This document shows, piece after piece, positions 32,486 to 40,300 of a stretch of 64,000 nt of DNA. Origin of the DNA: Streptomyces griseoviridis (lineage in GTDB: Bacteria > Actinomycetota > Actinomycetes > Streptomycetales > Streptomycetaceae). The translations under genes were made by a program, and so were the position numbers. The DNA lies in NCBI GenBank assembly GCA_014649155.1, contig BMSM01000013.1:1-64000 (forward strand), read 5' to 3'. Position 1 is the stretch's first letter, and each line of letters opens with the position of its first letter. Under the pieces are notes generated by a model, which did not search any database, was not told the origin of the DNA, and worked only from the letters and a program-made list of their open reading frames with translations.

Positions 32486-32491
32486 TAGCGT
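32486..32491 (+). promoter_or_regulatory. -10 element of the probable 6C RNA
   Basis: TAGCGT fits TANNNT; TTCACG at 32462-32467 could be its -35 (18-bp spacer). It is placed 7 bases before the predicted RNA 5' end. Confidence 0.45.
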
Positions 32492-32497
32492 TCACCC

Positions 32498-32586
32498 ATA
32501 CGTGGTGACGGGGTCGATCCGCGCGGTCCCCCGAGCGCCACCGTGTACGGCCCTGGCTGGCTCCCCCCGTCCAGCCAGGGCTTTCT
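32498..32586 (+). ncRNA. probable 6C RNA
   Basis: Two C-loop hairpins in the arrangement of the actinobacterial 6C RNA family. The first has an outer 8-bp stem (32500-32507 with 32539-32546, including G-U pairs) and an inner GCGC stem with loop GGTCCCCCGA. The second is a perfect 11-bp stem (32550-32560 with 32571-32581) with loop CTCCCCCCGT holding six Cs, followed by TTTCT, so it doubles as a terminator. 6C RNAs are conserved non-coding RNAs of unclear target. The identification is by structure and not by a covariance search. Confidence 0.72.
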
Positions 32587-32697
32587 CATGCCGTCACGGA
32601 ATCTTCGCTGCCCGCCGAGGTGCTCGGGGCCGCGCGGGGGGCTCCAATGGGCGTAGGGGAAAACCGGAACCGCATCGCCGGCGAGGAGTTCCGTGTC

Positions 32698-33156
32698 ATG
32701 ACCAAAGCGATCAAACTGCTCTCCGTCCTCCCCCCGCCCCAGCGGGCGCGGCTGACCGAACTGGCCCGAGAGGTCCACTTCCCGGAGGACACCCGCATCT
32801 TCGAGGCCGGCGGCACCGCCGACCGCTTCTGGGTGGTGCGCTCCGGCGCCGTCTCCCTGACCCAGCGGGTGACGTCCCTGCGCAGCGTCACCGTGGCCAG
32901 TCTCGGCGCCGGTGATCTGCTCGGCTGGTCGTGGCTGTTCCCGCCGTACCGGTGGGACTTCGGCGCCGAGGCGTTCAGCGCGGTGCGCGCCTACGAGTTC
33001 GACGCCGCGGCCGTGCTCAGGCTCTGCGAGGACGATCCCCGGCTGGGCGTGGTGCTGGTGCGGTCCGTCGCCGAGATCCTGGCGCACCGCCTGGAGACCA
33101 CCCGGGGCAAGCTCCTGGAGCAGTACACGATGCACCACAGCAGCGGACCGCTCTGA
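32698..33156 (+). CDS. cyclic nucleotide-binding domain protein without DNA-binding domain
   Basis: A 152-aa protein consisting of one Crp-type sensor domain: LLSVLPPPQRARLTELAREVHFPEDTRIFEAGG, then FWVVRSGAVSLTQRV, GAGDLLGWSWLFPPYRW and the start of a dimer helix (VAEILAHRLETTRGKLLEQY). The usual C-terminal helix-turn-helix of Crp regulators is absent, so it probably acts through a partner protein. The phosphate-binding RxA motif is not obvious (GAEAFSAVRAYEF), so the ligand is uncertain. GAGGAG lies about 10 bases before the ATG. It is convergent with the MFS gene. Confidence 0.8.
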   Translation: MTKAIKLLSVLPPPQRARLTELAREVHFPEDTRIFEAGGTADRFWVVRSGAVSLTQRVTSLRSVTVASLGAGDLLGWSWLFPPYRWDFGAEAFSAVRAYEFDAAAVLRLCEDDPRLGVVLVRSVAEILAHRLETTRGKLLEQYTMHHSSGPL

Positions 33157-33169
33157 CCGCCCGCCCCCG

Positions 33170-34501
33170 TCAGACCCGGTAGCGGCGCAGCGCGGGCACG
33201 GCCAGGGCGAGGGCCAGCATCACCACGACGACCAGCAGTCCGCCCCCGGCCACGGCACCGCGCGGCCCGAAGGCCGAGCCCGCGGTGCCGTGCAGCGCGT
33301 CGGCCAGGCGCGGGCCGCCCGCGACGACCACCGTGAAGACGCCCTGCATCCGGCCGCGCATCTCGTCGGTCGCGGCGGAGAGCAGGATGGACCCGCGGAA
33401 GACCATGGAGACCATGTCGGCGACCCCGGCGACGGCGAGGAAGACGGCCGCGACCCACAGGTTGCCGCTCAGCCCGAAGCCCGCGACGGCCGCGCCCCAG
33501 GCGACGACCGCGCCGATCACCATCCAGCCGTGCCGCCGGACCCGGGAGAAGACGCCGGAGAACAGCCCGCCGGCCACCGCCCCGATGGGGATCGCCGCGT
33601 ACAGCAGGCCCAGCGCGAAGCCCTCGCCCCAGCCGGCGTACGTCTCGGCGGCGAGCTGCGGGAACAGTGCCCGGGGCATGCCGAGGACCATGGCGACGAT
33701 GTCGGCGAGGAAGGACAGCAGCAGCACCGTGTGCCCGGCGATGTAGCGGAAGCCCGCCACCACCTCGCGCAGGCCCGCCCGGCGCTTCCCGGCACCGGAC
33801 AGCGGCAGCAGCGCGGGCAGCCGGTACACCGCCCAGACCGTGACGCACAGGGCCACGGCGTCGATGAGGTACAGCTCCGGCAGCCCGATGACCGGGATGA
33901 GGACGCCCGCGAGCAGCGGCCCCACCACCTGGCCGGTCTGCATGACGGTCGAGCCGAGCGCGTTGGCGGCGGGCAGCTCGTCCGCGGGGACCAGCCGGGC
34001 GATGGAGGCGCTGCGGGCCGGGGAGTTCAGGCCCCAGAACGCCTGCTGGAGGGCGAGCAGGACCATCAGGACGGCGACCGACGCGAGGCCGGTGGCGGCC
34101 TGGACGAAGAACAGCAGCGAGGTCACGGCTATGCCGGTGTTGGTGATCAGCAGCAGCTTGCGGCGGTCCATGGTGTCCGCGACCGCGCCGCCCCACAGCG
34201 CGAACACGACCAGCGGGACGAGCCCGGCGAGGCCGGCGGCGCCGACCCAGGCCGAGGAGCCGGTGATGTCGTAGATCTGCTTGGGCACGGCGACGGCGGT
34301 GAGCTGGCTGCCGACGGCCGTGACGATGGTGGAGACCCACAGCCTGCGGTAGGCGGGGCGGGCGAGCGGGCGGGTGTCCATCGCCCAGCGGCGCCAGCCG
34401 CGCCGGGGCGCGGGTTCCGGACCGGTGCCCGCCTCCCGGGGTCCGGACTCTGGTTCGGGGGCGTTCGCCCGGGGTGCGGTACCGCTGTCGCTCGTGTCCA
34501 C
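33170..34501 (-). CDS. MFS transporter
   Basis: A 443-aa membrane protein with about 12 helices and an N-terminal soluble Pro/Glu-rich stretch of about 45 residues. MFS signs include LWGGAVADTMDRRKLLLITN (the GxxxDRxxRR-type motif A after helix 2) and LNSPARSASIARLVPADELPAANAL after helix 4, which is typical of the MFS_3/enterobactin exporter-like group. Substrate unknown; drug or siderophore export are possibilities. The start is GTG with TAGGAATGC directly upstream. The stop is 13 bp from the convergent cNMP-binding gene. Confidence 0.85.
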   Translation of the reverse strand: MDTSDSGTAPRANAPEPESGPREAGTGPEPAPRRGWRRWAMDTRPLARPAYRRLWVSTIVTAVGSQLTAVAVPKQIYDITGSSAWVGAAGLAGLVPLVVFALWGGAVADTMDRRKLLLITNTGIAVTSLLFFVQAATGLASVAVLMVLLALQQAFWGLNSPARSASIARLVPADELPAANALGSTVMQTGQVVGPLLAGVLIPVIGLPELYLIDAVALCVTVWAVYRLPALLPLSGAGKRRAGLREVVAGFRYIAGHTVLLLSFLADIVAMVLGMPRALFPQLAAETYAGWGEGFALGLLYAAIPIGAVAGGLFSGVFSRVRRHGWMVIGAVVAWGAAVAGFGLSGNLWVAAVFLAVAGVADMVSMVFRGSILLSAATDEMRGRMQGVFTVVVAGGPRLADALHGTAGSAFGPRGAVAGGGLLVVVVMLALALAVPALRRYRV

Positions 34502-34584
34502 GCATTCCTACTTGGTAGCTACATCTTTCGACTCCAGGGCATCACTATCGCAGGGCGTGGGGGCGGGGCGGTGTGAGGGAGCAC

Positions 34585-35202
34585 TCAGCTCCCGGTGATG
34601 AGCAGGACGCCCATGGTGATCATGGTGGCGGCGACCAGGCCGTCCAGGACCCGCCAGGCCGCCGGCCGGGCCAGGAAACGGCCGAGGTAGCGGGCGCCGA
34701 ACCCGAGCGCCGCGAACCAGACGAGGCTCGCCAGCGCGGCCCCCAGCCCGAAGGTCCAGCGCAGCGAACCCCGGTCGGCGGCGACGGAACCGAGCAGGAA
34801 GACGGTGTCCAGGTAGACATGGGGGTTGAGCCAGGTCAGCGCCAGGCAGGTGAGCACCGCCCGGCGCCGTGAGGTCGCGGCGTCGCCGCCCTCGGTCCGC
34901 AGCGCGCCGGCCGGCCGCACCACCCGCCGGGCCGCCAGGGCGCCGTAGCCCAGCAGGAACGCCCCGCCGATCCAGCCGACCGCCGTCAGCGCGCCCGGCC
35001 ACGCCACCACCACGGCGCCCACACCGCCGACGCCCAGGGCGATCAGGAGCGCGTCGGACAGGGCGCAGATGCCGACGACGGCGAGGACGGCGTCGCGGCG
35101 GATGCCCTGGCGCAGGACGAAGGCGTTCTGGGCGCCGATGGCGACGATGAGGGAGAGACCGGTACCGAACCCGGCGGCCGCGGCGGTCAGGGCGTTGTTC
35201 AT
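34585..35202 (-). CDS. LysE/ArgO-family basic amino acid exporter
   Basis: A 205-aa protein with about six membrane helices. The N-terminus GFGTGLSLIVAIGAQNAFVLRQG is the LysE/ArgO signature (IGAQNAFVLRQG), followed by ICALSDALLIALGVGG and LTWLNPHVYLDTVFLLG. It should export Lys or Arg to prevent overload. It is divergent from the LysR-type regulator gene across 66 bp, the arrangement of lysE-lysG and argO-argP, and is therefore probably activated by that regulator in response to a basic amino acid. Confidence 0.9.
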   Translation of the reverse strand: MNNALTAAAAGFGTGLSLIVAIGAQNAFVLRQGIRRDAVLAVVGICALSDALLIALGVGGVGAVVVAWPGALTAVGWIGGAFLLGYGALAARRVVRPAGALRTEGGDAATSRRRAVLTCLALTWLNPHVYLDTVFLLGSVAADRGSLRWTFGLGAALASLVWFAALGFGARYLGRFLARPAAWRVLDGLVAATMITMGVLLITGS

Positions 35203-35268
35203 GTTCTCGACGCTAAGTGGACGATCACCGCGCGTACAGCTAAAGATTCTTACGTATCCTTAGCGTCC
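35203..35268. promoter_or_regulatory. divergent lysE/lysR promoter-operator with symmetrical 9-bp repeats
   Basis: GACGCTAAG (35209-35217) and CTTAGCGTC (35259-35267) are perfect inverted copies, one just upstream of each start codon. A near-palindrome CTAAAGA-N12-TCCTTAG (about 35240-35263) lies between. TATCCT at 35255-35260 could be the lysR -10, which would make that mRNA nearly leaderless. Confidence 0.6.
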
Positions 35269-36189
35269 ATGAAGACAACGGCTGGGGGGTCGCTGGGCGA
35301 CCTGCCCCTGGACCAGGTGCGGACGCTGCTGGCGGTGGTGGACGAGGGGACGTTCGAGGCCGCCGCGGCGGCGCTGCACGTGACGCCGTCGGCGGTGAGC
35401 CAGCGGGTGAAGGCCCTGGAGCAGCGCACGGGCCGGGTGCTGCTGCTGCGTACCAAGCCGGTGCGGCCGACGCCGTCCGGCGCGGTGCTGGTGCGGCTCG
35501 CCCGGCAGCTGGCGTGGCTGGAGCGGGACGCCCACGCCGAGCTGGGGCTGAGCGGCGCCGGTGAGCCGACCCGGGTGTCGGTGGCGGTCAACGCGGACTC
35601 GCTGGCGACCTGGTTCCTGACGGCCCTGACCCGGGTGCCCCGCGATCCCCCGCTCTGCTTCGAGCTGCGCCGCGAGGACGAGACCCACACCGCCGCCTTG
35701 CTGCGCGAGGGCGTGGTCATGGCCGCGGTGACCTCCGCGGCGGACGCGGTGCCTGGCTGTTCGGTACGGCCGCTGGGGCGGATGCGCTATCTCCCGGTGG
35801 CGGCACCGGAGTTCGCCGCCCGGCACCTGGGCGAGCCGGTGCGCGAGGCGCTGGCCGTGGCGCCGGTGGTGGTGTTCGACCGGCGCGACGACCTCCAGGA
35901 CGGGTTCGTGCGCGGGCTCGGCGGCGGGTCCGGGGCCGCGAGCGCGGCGCGGCACTACGTGCCCACGTCGGAGGGGTTCCTGGAGGCCGTCGTCGCCGGA
36001 CTGGGCTGGGGCGTGGTGCCCGAGACGCAGGCGCTGCCGCTGCTGCGGGCGGGCCGGCTGACCGAGCCGCTGCCCGGCACGAAGGTCGACGTGCCGCTGT
36101 TCTGGCAGCAGTGGAAGCTCGACTCCCCCGCCCTGGCGGCGGTGGCCGAGGCGGTCATGGACGGCGCGGCGCGCGCACTGCGCCGTTAG
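35269..36189 (+). CDS. LysR-family regulator, ArgP/LysG type
   Basis: A 306-aa LTTR. The N-terminal helix-turn-helix is LDQVRTLLAVVDEGTFEAAAAALHVTPSAVSQRVKAL (in part: GTFEAAAAALHVTPSAVSQR); the co-inducer domain runs from about residue 95 (PTRVSVAVNADSLATWF) to the end. That VAVNADSLATWF element is typical of ArgP/IciA/LysG regulators. It is predicted to activate the divergent LysE-type exporter when Lys or Arg is high. The ATG lies 9 bp after a TATCCT -10-like element, so a short leader or leaderless mRNA is likely. Confidence 0.9.
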   Translation: MKTTAGGSLGDLPLDQVRTLLAVVDEGTFEAAAAALHVTPSAVSQRVKALEQRTGRVLLLRTKPVRPTPSGAVLVRLARQLAWLERDAHAELGLSGAGEPTRVSVAVNADSLATWFLTALTRVPRDPPLCFELRREDETHTAALLREGVVMAAVTSAADAVPGCSVRPLGRMRYLPVAAPEFAARHLGEPVREALAVAPVVVFDRRDDLQDGFVRGLGGGSGAASAARHYVPTSEGFLEAVVAGLGWGVVPETQALPLLRAGRLTEPLPGTKVDVPLFWQQWKLDSPALAAVAEAVMDGAARALRR

Positions 36190-36425
36190 GAGCGCCTGTC
36201 GTCCGGGACACGCGGCGGACGCGTCACTCAGCCGGCCCGCCGCGCGCCCTGGGACCGTCCCCCGGTACCGACTTCGCCGTCCCGCGCCTCCGGCCGTCCC
36301 GTAACTCCGCCGCCCCGGAAGCGACTTTGCGGCCTCCCGCCCGTTTCGCCCCCGCGGTATCAGGTCACCCGGAGACGAGCAAGCCGAATCCGTACAGCGC
36401 GACACGACGATCGCAGGTGACTTTC

Positions 36426-36677
36426 ATGGACGACTGGCGCGAGCACGCGGCCTGCCGCGACGAGGACCCCGACCTGTTCTTCCCGATCGGTTCCTCGGGC
36501 CCGGCGCTGATGCAGACCCAGCAGGCCAAGGCGGTGTGTCACCGCTGCCCGGTCCGGGACCAGTGTCTGCGGTGGGCGCTCGACACGGGGCAGTCCATCG
36601 GCGTCTGGGGCGGGACCGACGAGAACGAACGGCGGGCCCTGAAGCGGCGGCTGGCGAACCGGCGGCGCTCGGGCTGA
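36426..36677 (+). CDS. WhiB-family iron-sulfur regulator
   Basis: An 83-aa Wbl protein. The four Fe-S cysteines are visible at Cys10, Cys38, Cys41 and Cys47 (AACRDEDPDLFF, AVCHRCPVRDQC), followed by the WhiB turn GVWGGTDENERR and a basic C-terminal tail (KRRLANRRRSG). Wbl proteins bind sigma region 4 and sense NO or oxygen through the cluster. The sequence layout resembles WblE-type proteins, but the exact paralogue is uncertain. It is monocistronic, followed by a strong hairpin. Confidence 0.92.
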   Translation: MDDWREHAACRDEDPDLFFPIGSSGPALMQTQQAKAVCHRCPVRDQCLRWALDTGQSIGVWGGTDENERRALKRRLANRRRSG

Positions 36678-36711
36678 CCCGGGGCCTCACCCGGCCACGG
36701 GACCGGAGAGG

Positions 36712-36757
36712 CGGACGGCGGGTGTGCCGCGTAGGCTCGCGGCACACCCGCCGTCCG
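36712..36757. terminator. 19-bp perfect hairpin after whiB
   Basis: Arms 36712-36730 and 36739-36757 are fully complementary with an 8-base loop. It lies 35 bp after the whiB-like stop and 30 bp before the next start codon. The loop contains TAGGCT (36732-36737), a -10-like hexamer for the downstream gene, so terminator and promoter may overlap. Confidence 0.7.
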
Positions 36758-36786
36758 TCCGCCGTCGCCTTCGAAGGGGAGCCGCC

Positions 36787-37140
36787 GTGACCGTACGGGT
36801 ACGCCGCGTCTACGACCCGCCCGAGCCGGACGGCGGACCGCGCGTCCTGGTCGACCGGCTGTGGCCGCGCGGCCTGAAGAAGGAGGCGGCCCACGTGGAC
36901 GAGTGGCCCAAGGCCCTCACCCCGTCCACCGAGTTGCGCCGCTGGTACCACGCGGGCGAGGGCTCCTTCGAGGAGTTCGCCCGGCGCTACGAGGCGGAGC
37001 TGGCCGCCCCCGAGGCGGCCGAGGCCCTCGACGGGGTGCGGGAACGCGCTCGCGCGGGCACGGTGACGCTGCTGACCGCCGCGAAGGACGTCGACCACAG
37101 CCACGCCGCCGTGCTGGCCCGGCTCCTCGGCCAGGGGTGA
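36787..37140 (+). CDS. DUF488 family protein
   Basis: A 117-aa protein with the DUF488 signature VRRVYDPPEPDGGPRVLVDRLWPRGLKKEAA (in part: RVLVDRLWPRGLKKE), then ELRRWYHAGEGSFEEFARRYEAEL and TLLTAAKDVDHSHAAVL. Function is not established. The start is GTG with AGGGGAG 8 bases upstream. It is convergent with the FAD-dependent dehydrogenase gene, whose stop lies 10 bp away. Confidence 0.85.
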   Translation: MTVRVRRVYDPPEPDGGPRVLVDRLWPRGLKKEAAHVDEWPKALTPSTELRRWYHAGEGSFEEFARRYEAELAAPEAAEALDGVRERARAGTVTLLTAAKDVDHSHAAVLARLLGQG

Positions 37141-37150
37141 CGGGCCCCGG

Positions 37151-38824
37151 TCAGCCGGTCTGCCGGGCCGCCGCGCGTCCCGCCGCCCGTCCGGAGAAGA
37201 GGCAGCCGCCGAGGAAGGTGCCCTCCAGGGCGTTGTAGCCGTGCACCCCGCCGCCGCCGAAGCCGGCCACCTCGCCGGCCGCGTAGAGGCCCTCGACCGG
37301 TGTGCCGTCGGCGCCGAGAGCGCGGGAGTCGAGGTCGGTCTGGATGCCGCCGAGGGTCTTGCGGGTGAGGATGTGCAGCTTGACGCCGATGAGCGGGCCG
37401 GCCGCCGGGTCGAGGACGCGGTGCGGGGCGGCGACCCGGCTGAGGCGGTCACCGAGGTAGCGGCGGGCGTTGCGGATGTCCTGCACCTGGGCGTCCTTGC
37501 CGAAGGGGTTGGCCAGTTGGAGGTCCCGGGCCTCGATCTGGCGGCGGACGAGGGCCGCGTCCAGGAGCGGCTCGTCGGTGAGGGCGTTCATCCGGTCCAC
37601 GAGCTGTTCGAGGGTCGGCGCGGTCACGAAGTCGGCGCCCCGGCGCAGGAAGGCGGCGACCGGCCCGGGGGCGCCCTTGCCGATGACCCGTTCCTTCAGG
37701 AACGCCCTGCGGTCCTTGGCGGTGATGTCCGGGTTCTGCTCGGAACCGGAGAGCGCGAACTCCTTCTCCACGATCTTCCGGGTGAGGATGAACCAGGAGT
37801 GGTCGTGGTCCTTGATGGCAGGGTCGGTGCGCAGGTGCCGGAGCGTGCCGAGGCTGTCGTGGCCGGGCAGGCAGGGGTCGGGCAGGCGGCGGCCGAGGGC
37901 GTCGAACCAGAGCGGGGACGGGCCGGACAGGATGCGGATGCCGTGGCCGGGCCAGACCGGGTCCCAGTTGCGGACGCCCTCGGTGTAGTGCCACATCCGG
38001 TCCCGGTTGACCACCCGGACACCGGCCGCCTCGCTGATGCCGAGCATCCGGCCGTCGACGTAGGCGGGGACACCGGTGACCATCTCGGCGGGCGGGGTGC
38101 CCAGACGCTCGGGCCAGTGGCGGCGGACGGTGTCGTGGTCGGCGCCGATGCCGCCGGAGGTGACGATCACGGCCTGGGCGGTCAGTTCGAAGTCGCCGGC
38201 GCGGTCGCGGTTCGAGGCGACGCCGCGGGGTGCGGTGTCCTCGGCGAGGACGGTGCCCCGGACGCCCCGGGCGGTGCCGCCCTCGATGATCAGCTCGTCG
38301 ACGCGGTGCCGGTGGTGGAAGGTGAGCAGCCCGTCGCGCACCGCCTGCTTCGCGTACCCGGCGAAGGGCGCGACCACGCCGGTGCCGGTGCCCCAGGCGA
38401 TGTGGAAGCGCGGCACCGAGTTGCCGTGCCCGCCGGCCCGGAGGGCGCCGCGCTCGGCCCAGTTGACGGTGGGCAGCAGCTTGATGCCGTGCCCGTCCAG
38501 CCAGGACCGCTTCTCCCCCGCCGCCCACTCCACGTACGCCCGCGCCCAGCGCACCGCCCAGGAGTCCTCGTCGTCCAGGCGGTCGAAGCCGGCACTGCCC
38601 CGCCAGTCGTTCCAGGCGAGGTCGAAGGAGTCCTTGACGCCGAGGCGCCGCTGCTCCGGGGAGTCCACGAGGAACAGCCCCCCGAACGACCAGTACGCCT
38701 GCCCGCCCAGGTTGGCGGCGTTCTCCTGGTCGACCAGGGCGACCCGGCGGCCCCGGCCGGTCAGTTCGTGCGCCGCGACCAGCCCCGCGAGTCCCGCTCC
38801 GACGATGATGACGTCGGCGTCCAT
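37151..38824 (-). CDS. FAD-binding dehydrogenase (fumarate reductase/ketosteroid dehydrogenase-like)
   Basis: A 557-aa flavoprotein with an N-terminal Rossmann motif (DADVIIVGAGLAGLVAAHEL), a long substrate domain and the C-terminal FAD loop GLYAAGEVAGFGGGGVHGYNALEGT, which fits the FAD_binding_2 family that includes 3-ketosteroid and fumarate-type dehydrogenases. The substrate is unknown. Ribosome site GAGGAAGGGA precedes the ATG. It is 43 bp downstream of a TetR gene on the same strand and is probably co-transcribed with and regulated by it. Confidence 0.85.
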   Translation of the reverse strand: MDADVIIVGAGLAGLVAAHELTGRGRRVALVDQENAANLGGQAYWSFGGLFLVDSPEQRRLGVKDSFDLAWNDWRGSAGFDRLDDEDSWAVRWARAYVEWAAGEKRSWLDGHGIKLLPTVNWAERGALRAGGHGNSVPRFHIAWGTGTGVVAPFAGYAKQAVRDGLLTFHHRHRVDELIIEGGTARGVRGTVLAEDTAPRGVASNRDRAGDFELTAQAVIVTSGGIGADHDTVRRHWPERLGTPPAEMVTGVPAYVDGRMLGISEAAGVRVVNRDRMWHYTEGVRNWDPVWPGHGIRILSGPSPLWFDALGRRLPDPCLPGHDSLGTLRHLRTDPAIKDHDHSWFILTRKIVEKEFALSGSEQNPDITAKDRRAFLKERVIGKGAPGPVAAFLRRGADFVTAPTLEQLVDRMNALTDEPLLDAALVRRQIEARDLQLANPFGKDAQVQDIRNARRYLGDRLSRVAAPHRVLDPAAGPLIGVKLHILTRKTLGGIQTDLDSRALGADGTPVEGLYAAGEVAGFGGGGVHGYNALEGTFLGGCLFSGRAAGRAAARQTG

Positions 38825-38867
38825 GACGACCGTCCCTTCCTCGTGTTCCCGTGTCCGTGTCCTGGGT

Positions 38868-39476
38868 TCAGCCCGTGAGCAGCGCGGTCAGCAGCCGCCC
38901 CAGCCAGCGGCGGGCGTCCTCGACGTCCCGGTCCAGCAGCAGCTGGGTGGTGACGCCGTCGTACGCGGCGACCACGGCGCGGGCCGCGCCGTCGGCGTCG
39001 CCGAGCACGGCGGGCAGCGGGCCCGGCGTCGCGGCGAGCCGGGCGGCGACGGTCCGGCGCAGCCCGGCCCGGTGCTCCAGCAGGGTCCGGGCGACGGCCG
39101 GGTCGCGGGCGGCGCGGACCAGGAAGTCGGTCTTCACCAGGAGCCAGTCCCGGTCCAGGAGCAGCACCCCGGCGACGCGGTCCGCGGCGGCCGGCAGGTC
39201 CGCCTCCGGTCCGTCCGCGGCGAGGGCCCCGGCGACCTGCCCGGCGATCAGTTCGGCGCGCTCCTGGTAGAGGGCGAAGAACAGCTCGTCGAGGCTGGCG
39301 AAGTTGGAGTAGAAGGCGCCCCGGCTGTATCCGGCGGCCTCGCAGATCTCCTCGATGGGGACCCGTCCGAACCCCTTGGCCGCGAACACGGTGAACGCGG
39401 CCGCGAGCAGGTCGGCGCGCGTCCGGGCCCGGCGCCTGGTCACCCGCCGCCCCGTGGTGGCCGTCCGTTCCGCCAT
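38868..39476 (-). CDS. TetR-family transcriptional regulator
   Basis: A 202-aa regulator. The helix-turn-helix is LLAAAFTVFAAKGFGRVPIEEICEAAGYSRGAFYSNFASLDEL (in part: VPIEEICEAAGYSRGAFYSNF), followed by an all-helical ligand domain. It heads a two-gene unit with the FAD-dependent dehydrogenase and probably represses it together with its own gene. A palindrome 30 bp upstream of its start is the best operator candidate. The inducer is unknown. Confidence 0.9.
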   Translation of the reverse strand: MAERTATTGRRVTRRRARTRADLLAAAFTVFAAKGFGRVPIEEICEAAGYSRGAFYSNFASLDELFFALYQERAELIAGQVAGALAADGPEADLPAAADRVAGVLLLDRDWLLVKTDFLVRAARDPAVARTLLEHRAGLRRTVAARLAATPGPLPAVLGDADGAARAVVAAYDGVTTQLLLDRDVEDARRWLGRLLTALLTG

Positions 39477-39505
39477 GCCCGGTCTCCGTCCGCCGGCTTA
39501 CGTTC

Positions 39506-39521
39506 GATACGGGAACGTATC
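39506..39521. promoter_or_regulatory. candidate TetR operator
   Basis: GATACG-GGAA-CGTATC, a perfect palindrome with 6-bp arms, 30 bp upstream of the TetR start in the tetR/alkB intergenic region. Confidence 0.5.
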
Positions 39522-39558
39522 CGATGCACCGGTGTATGCGAACCCCCCGGACAGCGAT

Positions 39559-39574
39559 TGGAACGCCCGTTCGA
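39559..39574 (+). promoter_or_regulatory. LexA (SOS)-box-like site upstream of alkB
   Basis: TGGAACGCCCGTTCGA differs at one position from the actinobacterial/Gram-positive LexA box pattern TCGAAC-N4-GTTCGA. It lies between TTGGAA (39558-39563, possible -35) and TATGCT (39583-39588, possible -10), where a repressor would block initiation. Confidence 0.5.
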
Positions 39575-39582
39575 TTACCAGG

Positions 39583-39588
39583 TATGCT
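39583..39588 (+). promoter_or_regulatory. -10 element of alkB, probably giving a leaderless mRNA
   Basis: TATGCT fits TANNNT and ends 6 bp before the ATG at 39595, so the transcript would begin at or near the start codon. No Shine-Dalgarno sequence is present. Confidence 0.5.
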
Positions 39589-39594
39589 CGGTCC

Positions 39595-40221
39595 ATGACC
39601 ACGCACCTCCAGGGCTCCCTCTTCGACCAGGACGACCGGCTCCGGCTCGGCCCGCTCGACGGAGTCCGCCGCACCCGGCTGGGCTCCGGCGCCTGGATCG
39701 ACGTGCTCCCGGCCTGGCTGAGCGGCGCCGACGCGCTCTTCGAACGGCTCGCCGCCGAGGTCCCCTGGCGGGCGGAGCGGCGGGCGATGTACGACCGGGT
39801 CGTCGACGTGCCCCGGCTGCTCGCCTTCTACGGGGCGGGCGACCCGCTGCCGCACGCGGTGCTGGACGAGGCCCGTGACGCGCTCGGCGCGCACTACGCG
39901 GCGGAGCTGGGCGAGCCGTTCACCACGGCCGGGCTCTGCTACTACCGGGACGGCCGGGACAGCGTCGCCTGGCACGGCGACCGGGTCGGCCGGGGCGCGC
40001 GCGAGGACACCATGGTCGCCATCCTCTCCGTGGGCACCCCGCGTGACCTGCTGCTGCGCCCGGTGGGCGGCGGCCCGGCGGTGCGCCGGCCGCTGGGCCA
40101 CGGCGACCTGATCGTGATGGGCGGCTCCTGCCAGCGCACCTGGGAGCACTGTGTCCCCAAGTCGGCGCGGACCGGCGGCGGGCGGATCAGCGTCCAGTTC
40201 CGCCCGGACGACGTGCGCTGA
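39595..40221 (+). CDS. AlkB-family 2-oxoglutarate/Fe(II) dioxygenase
   Basis: A 208-aa AlkB homologue, a DNA or RNA demethylase for alkylation damage. The Fe ligands appear in SVAWHGDRVG (HxD) and the distal His in QRTWEHCVPK; the 2-oxoglutarate-binding Arg pair is in GGGRISVQFRPD. The nucleotide-recognition lid precedes these (WRAERRAMYDRVVDVPRL). Length fits the AlkB2/3-like group. There is no ribosome site, consistent with the -10 element immediately upstream, and an SOS-like box lies in the promoter. It is divergent from the TetR gene. Confidence 0.9.
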   Translation: MTTHLQGSLFDQDDRLRLGPLDGVRRTRLGSGAWIDVLPAWLSGADALFERLAAEVPWRAERRAMYDRVVDVPRLLAFYGAGDPLPHAVLDEARDALGAHYAAELGEPFTTAGLCYYRDGRDSVAWHGDRVGRGAREDTMVAILSVGTPRDLLLRPVGGGPAVRRPLGHGDLIVMGGSCQRTWEHCVPKSARTGGGRISVQFRPDDVR

Positions 40222-40300
40222 CCCCGGCACCCGGCGTACCGCCGCCCGGCCGCGTCTGCTTGGCTGGTCCCCCAGTCATCCCCGGGACGCGGAGCGAGCG

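Noticed and set aside
37151..39476. FAD dehydrogenase and TetR as a steroid-degradation locus
   Set aside because: The flavoprotein family fits, but no other steroid catabolism gene is nearby, so the substrate was left open.
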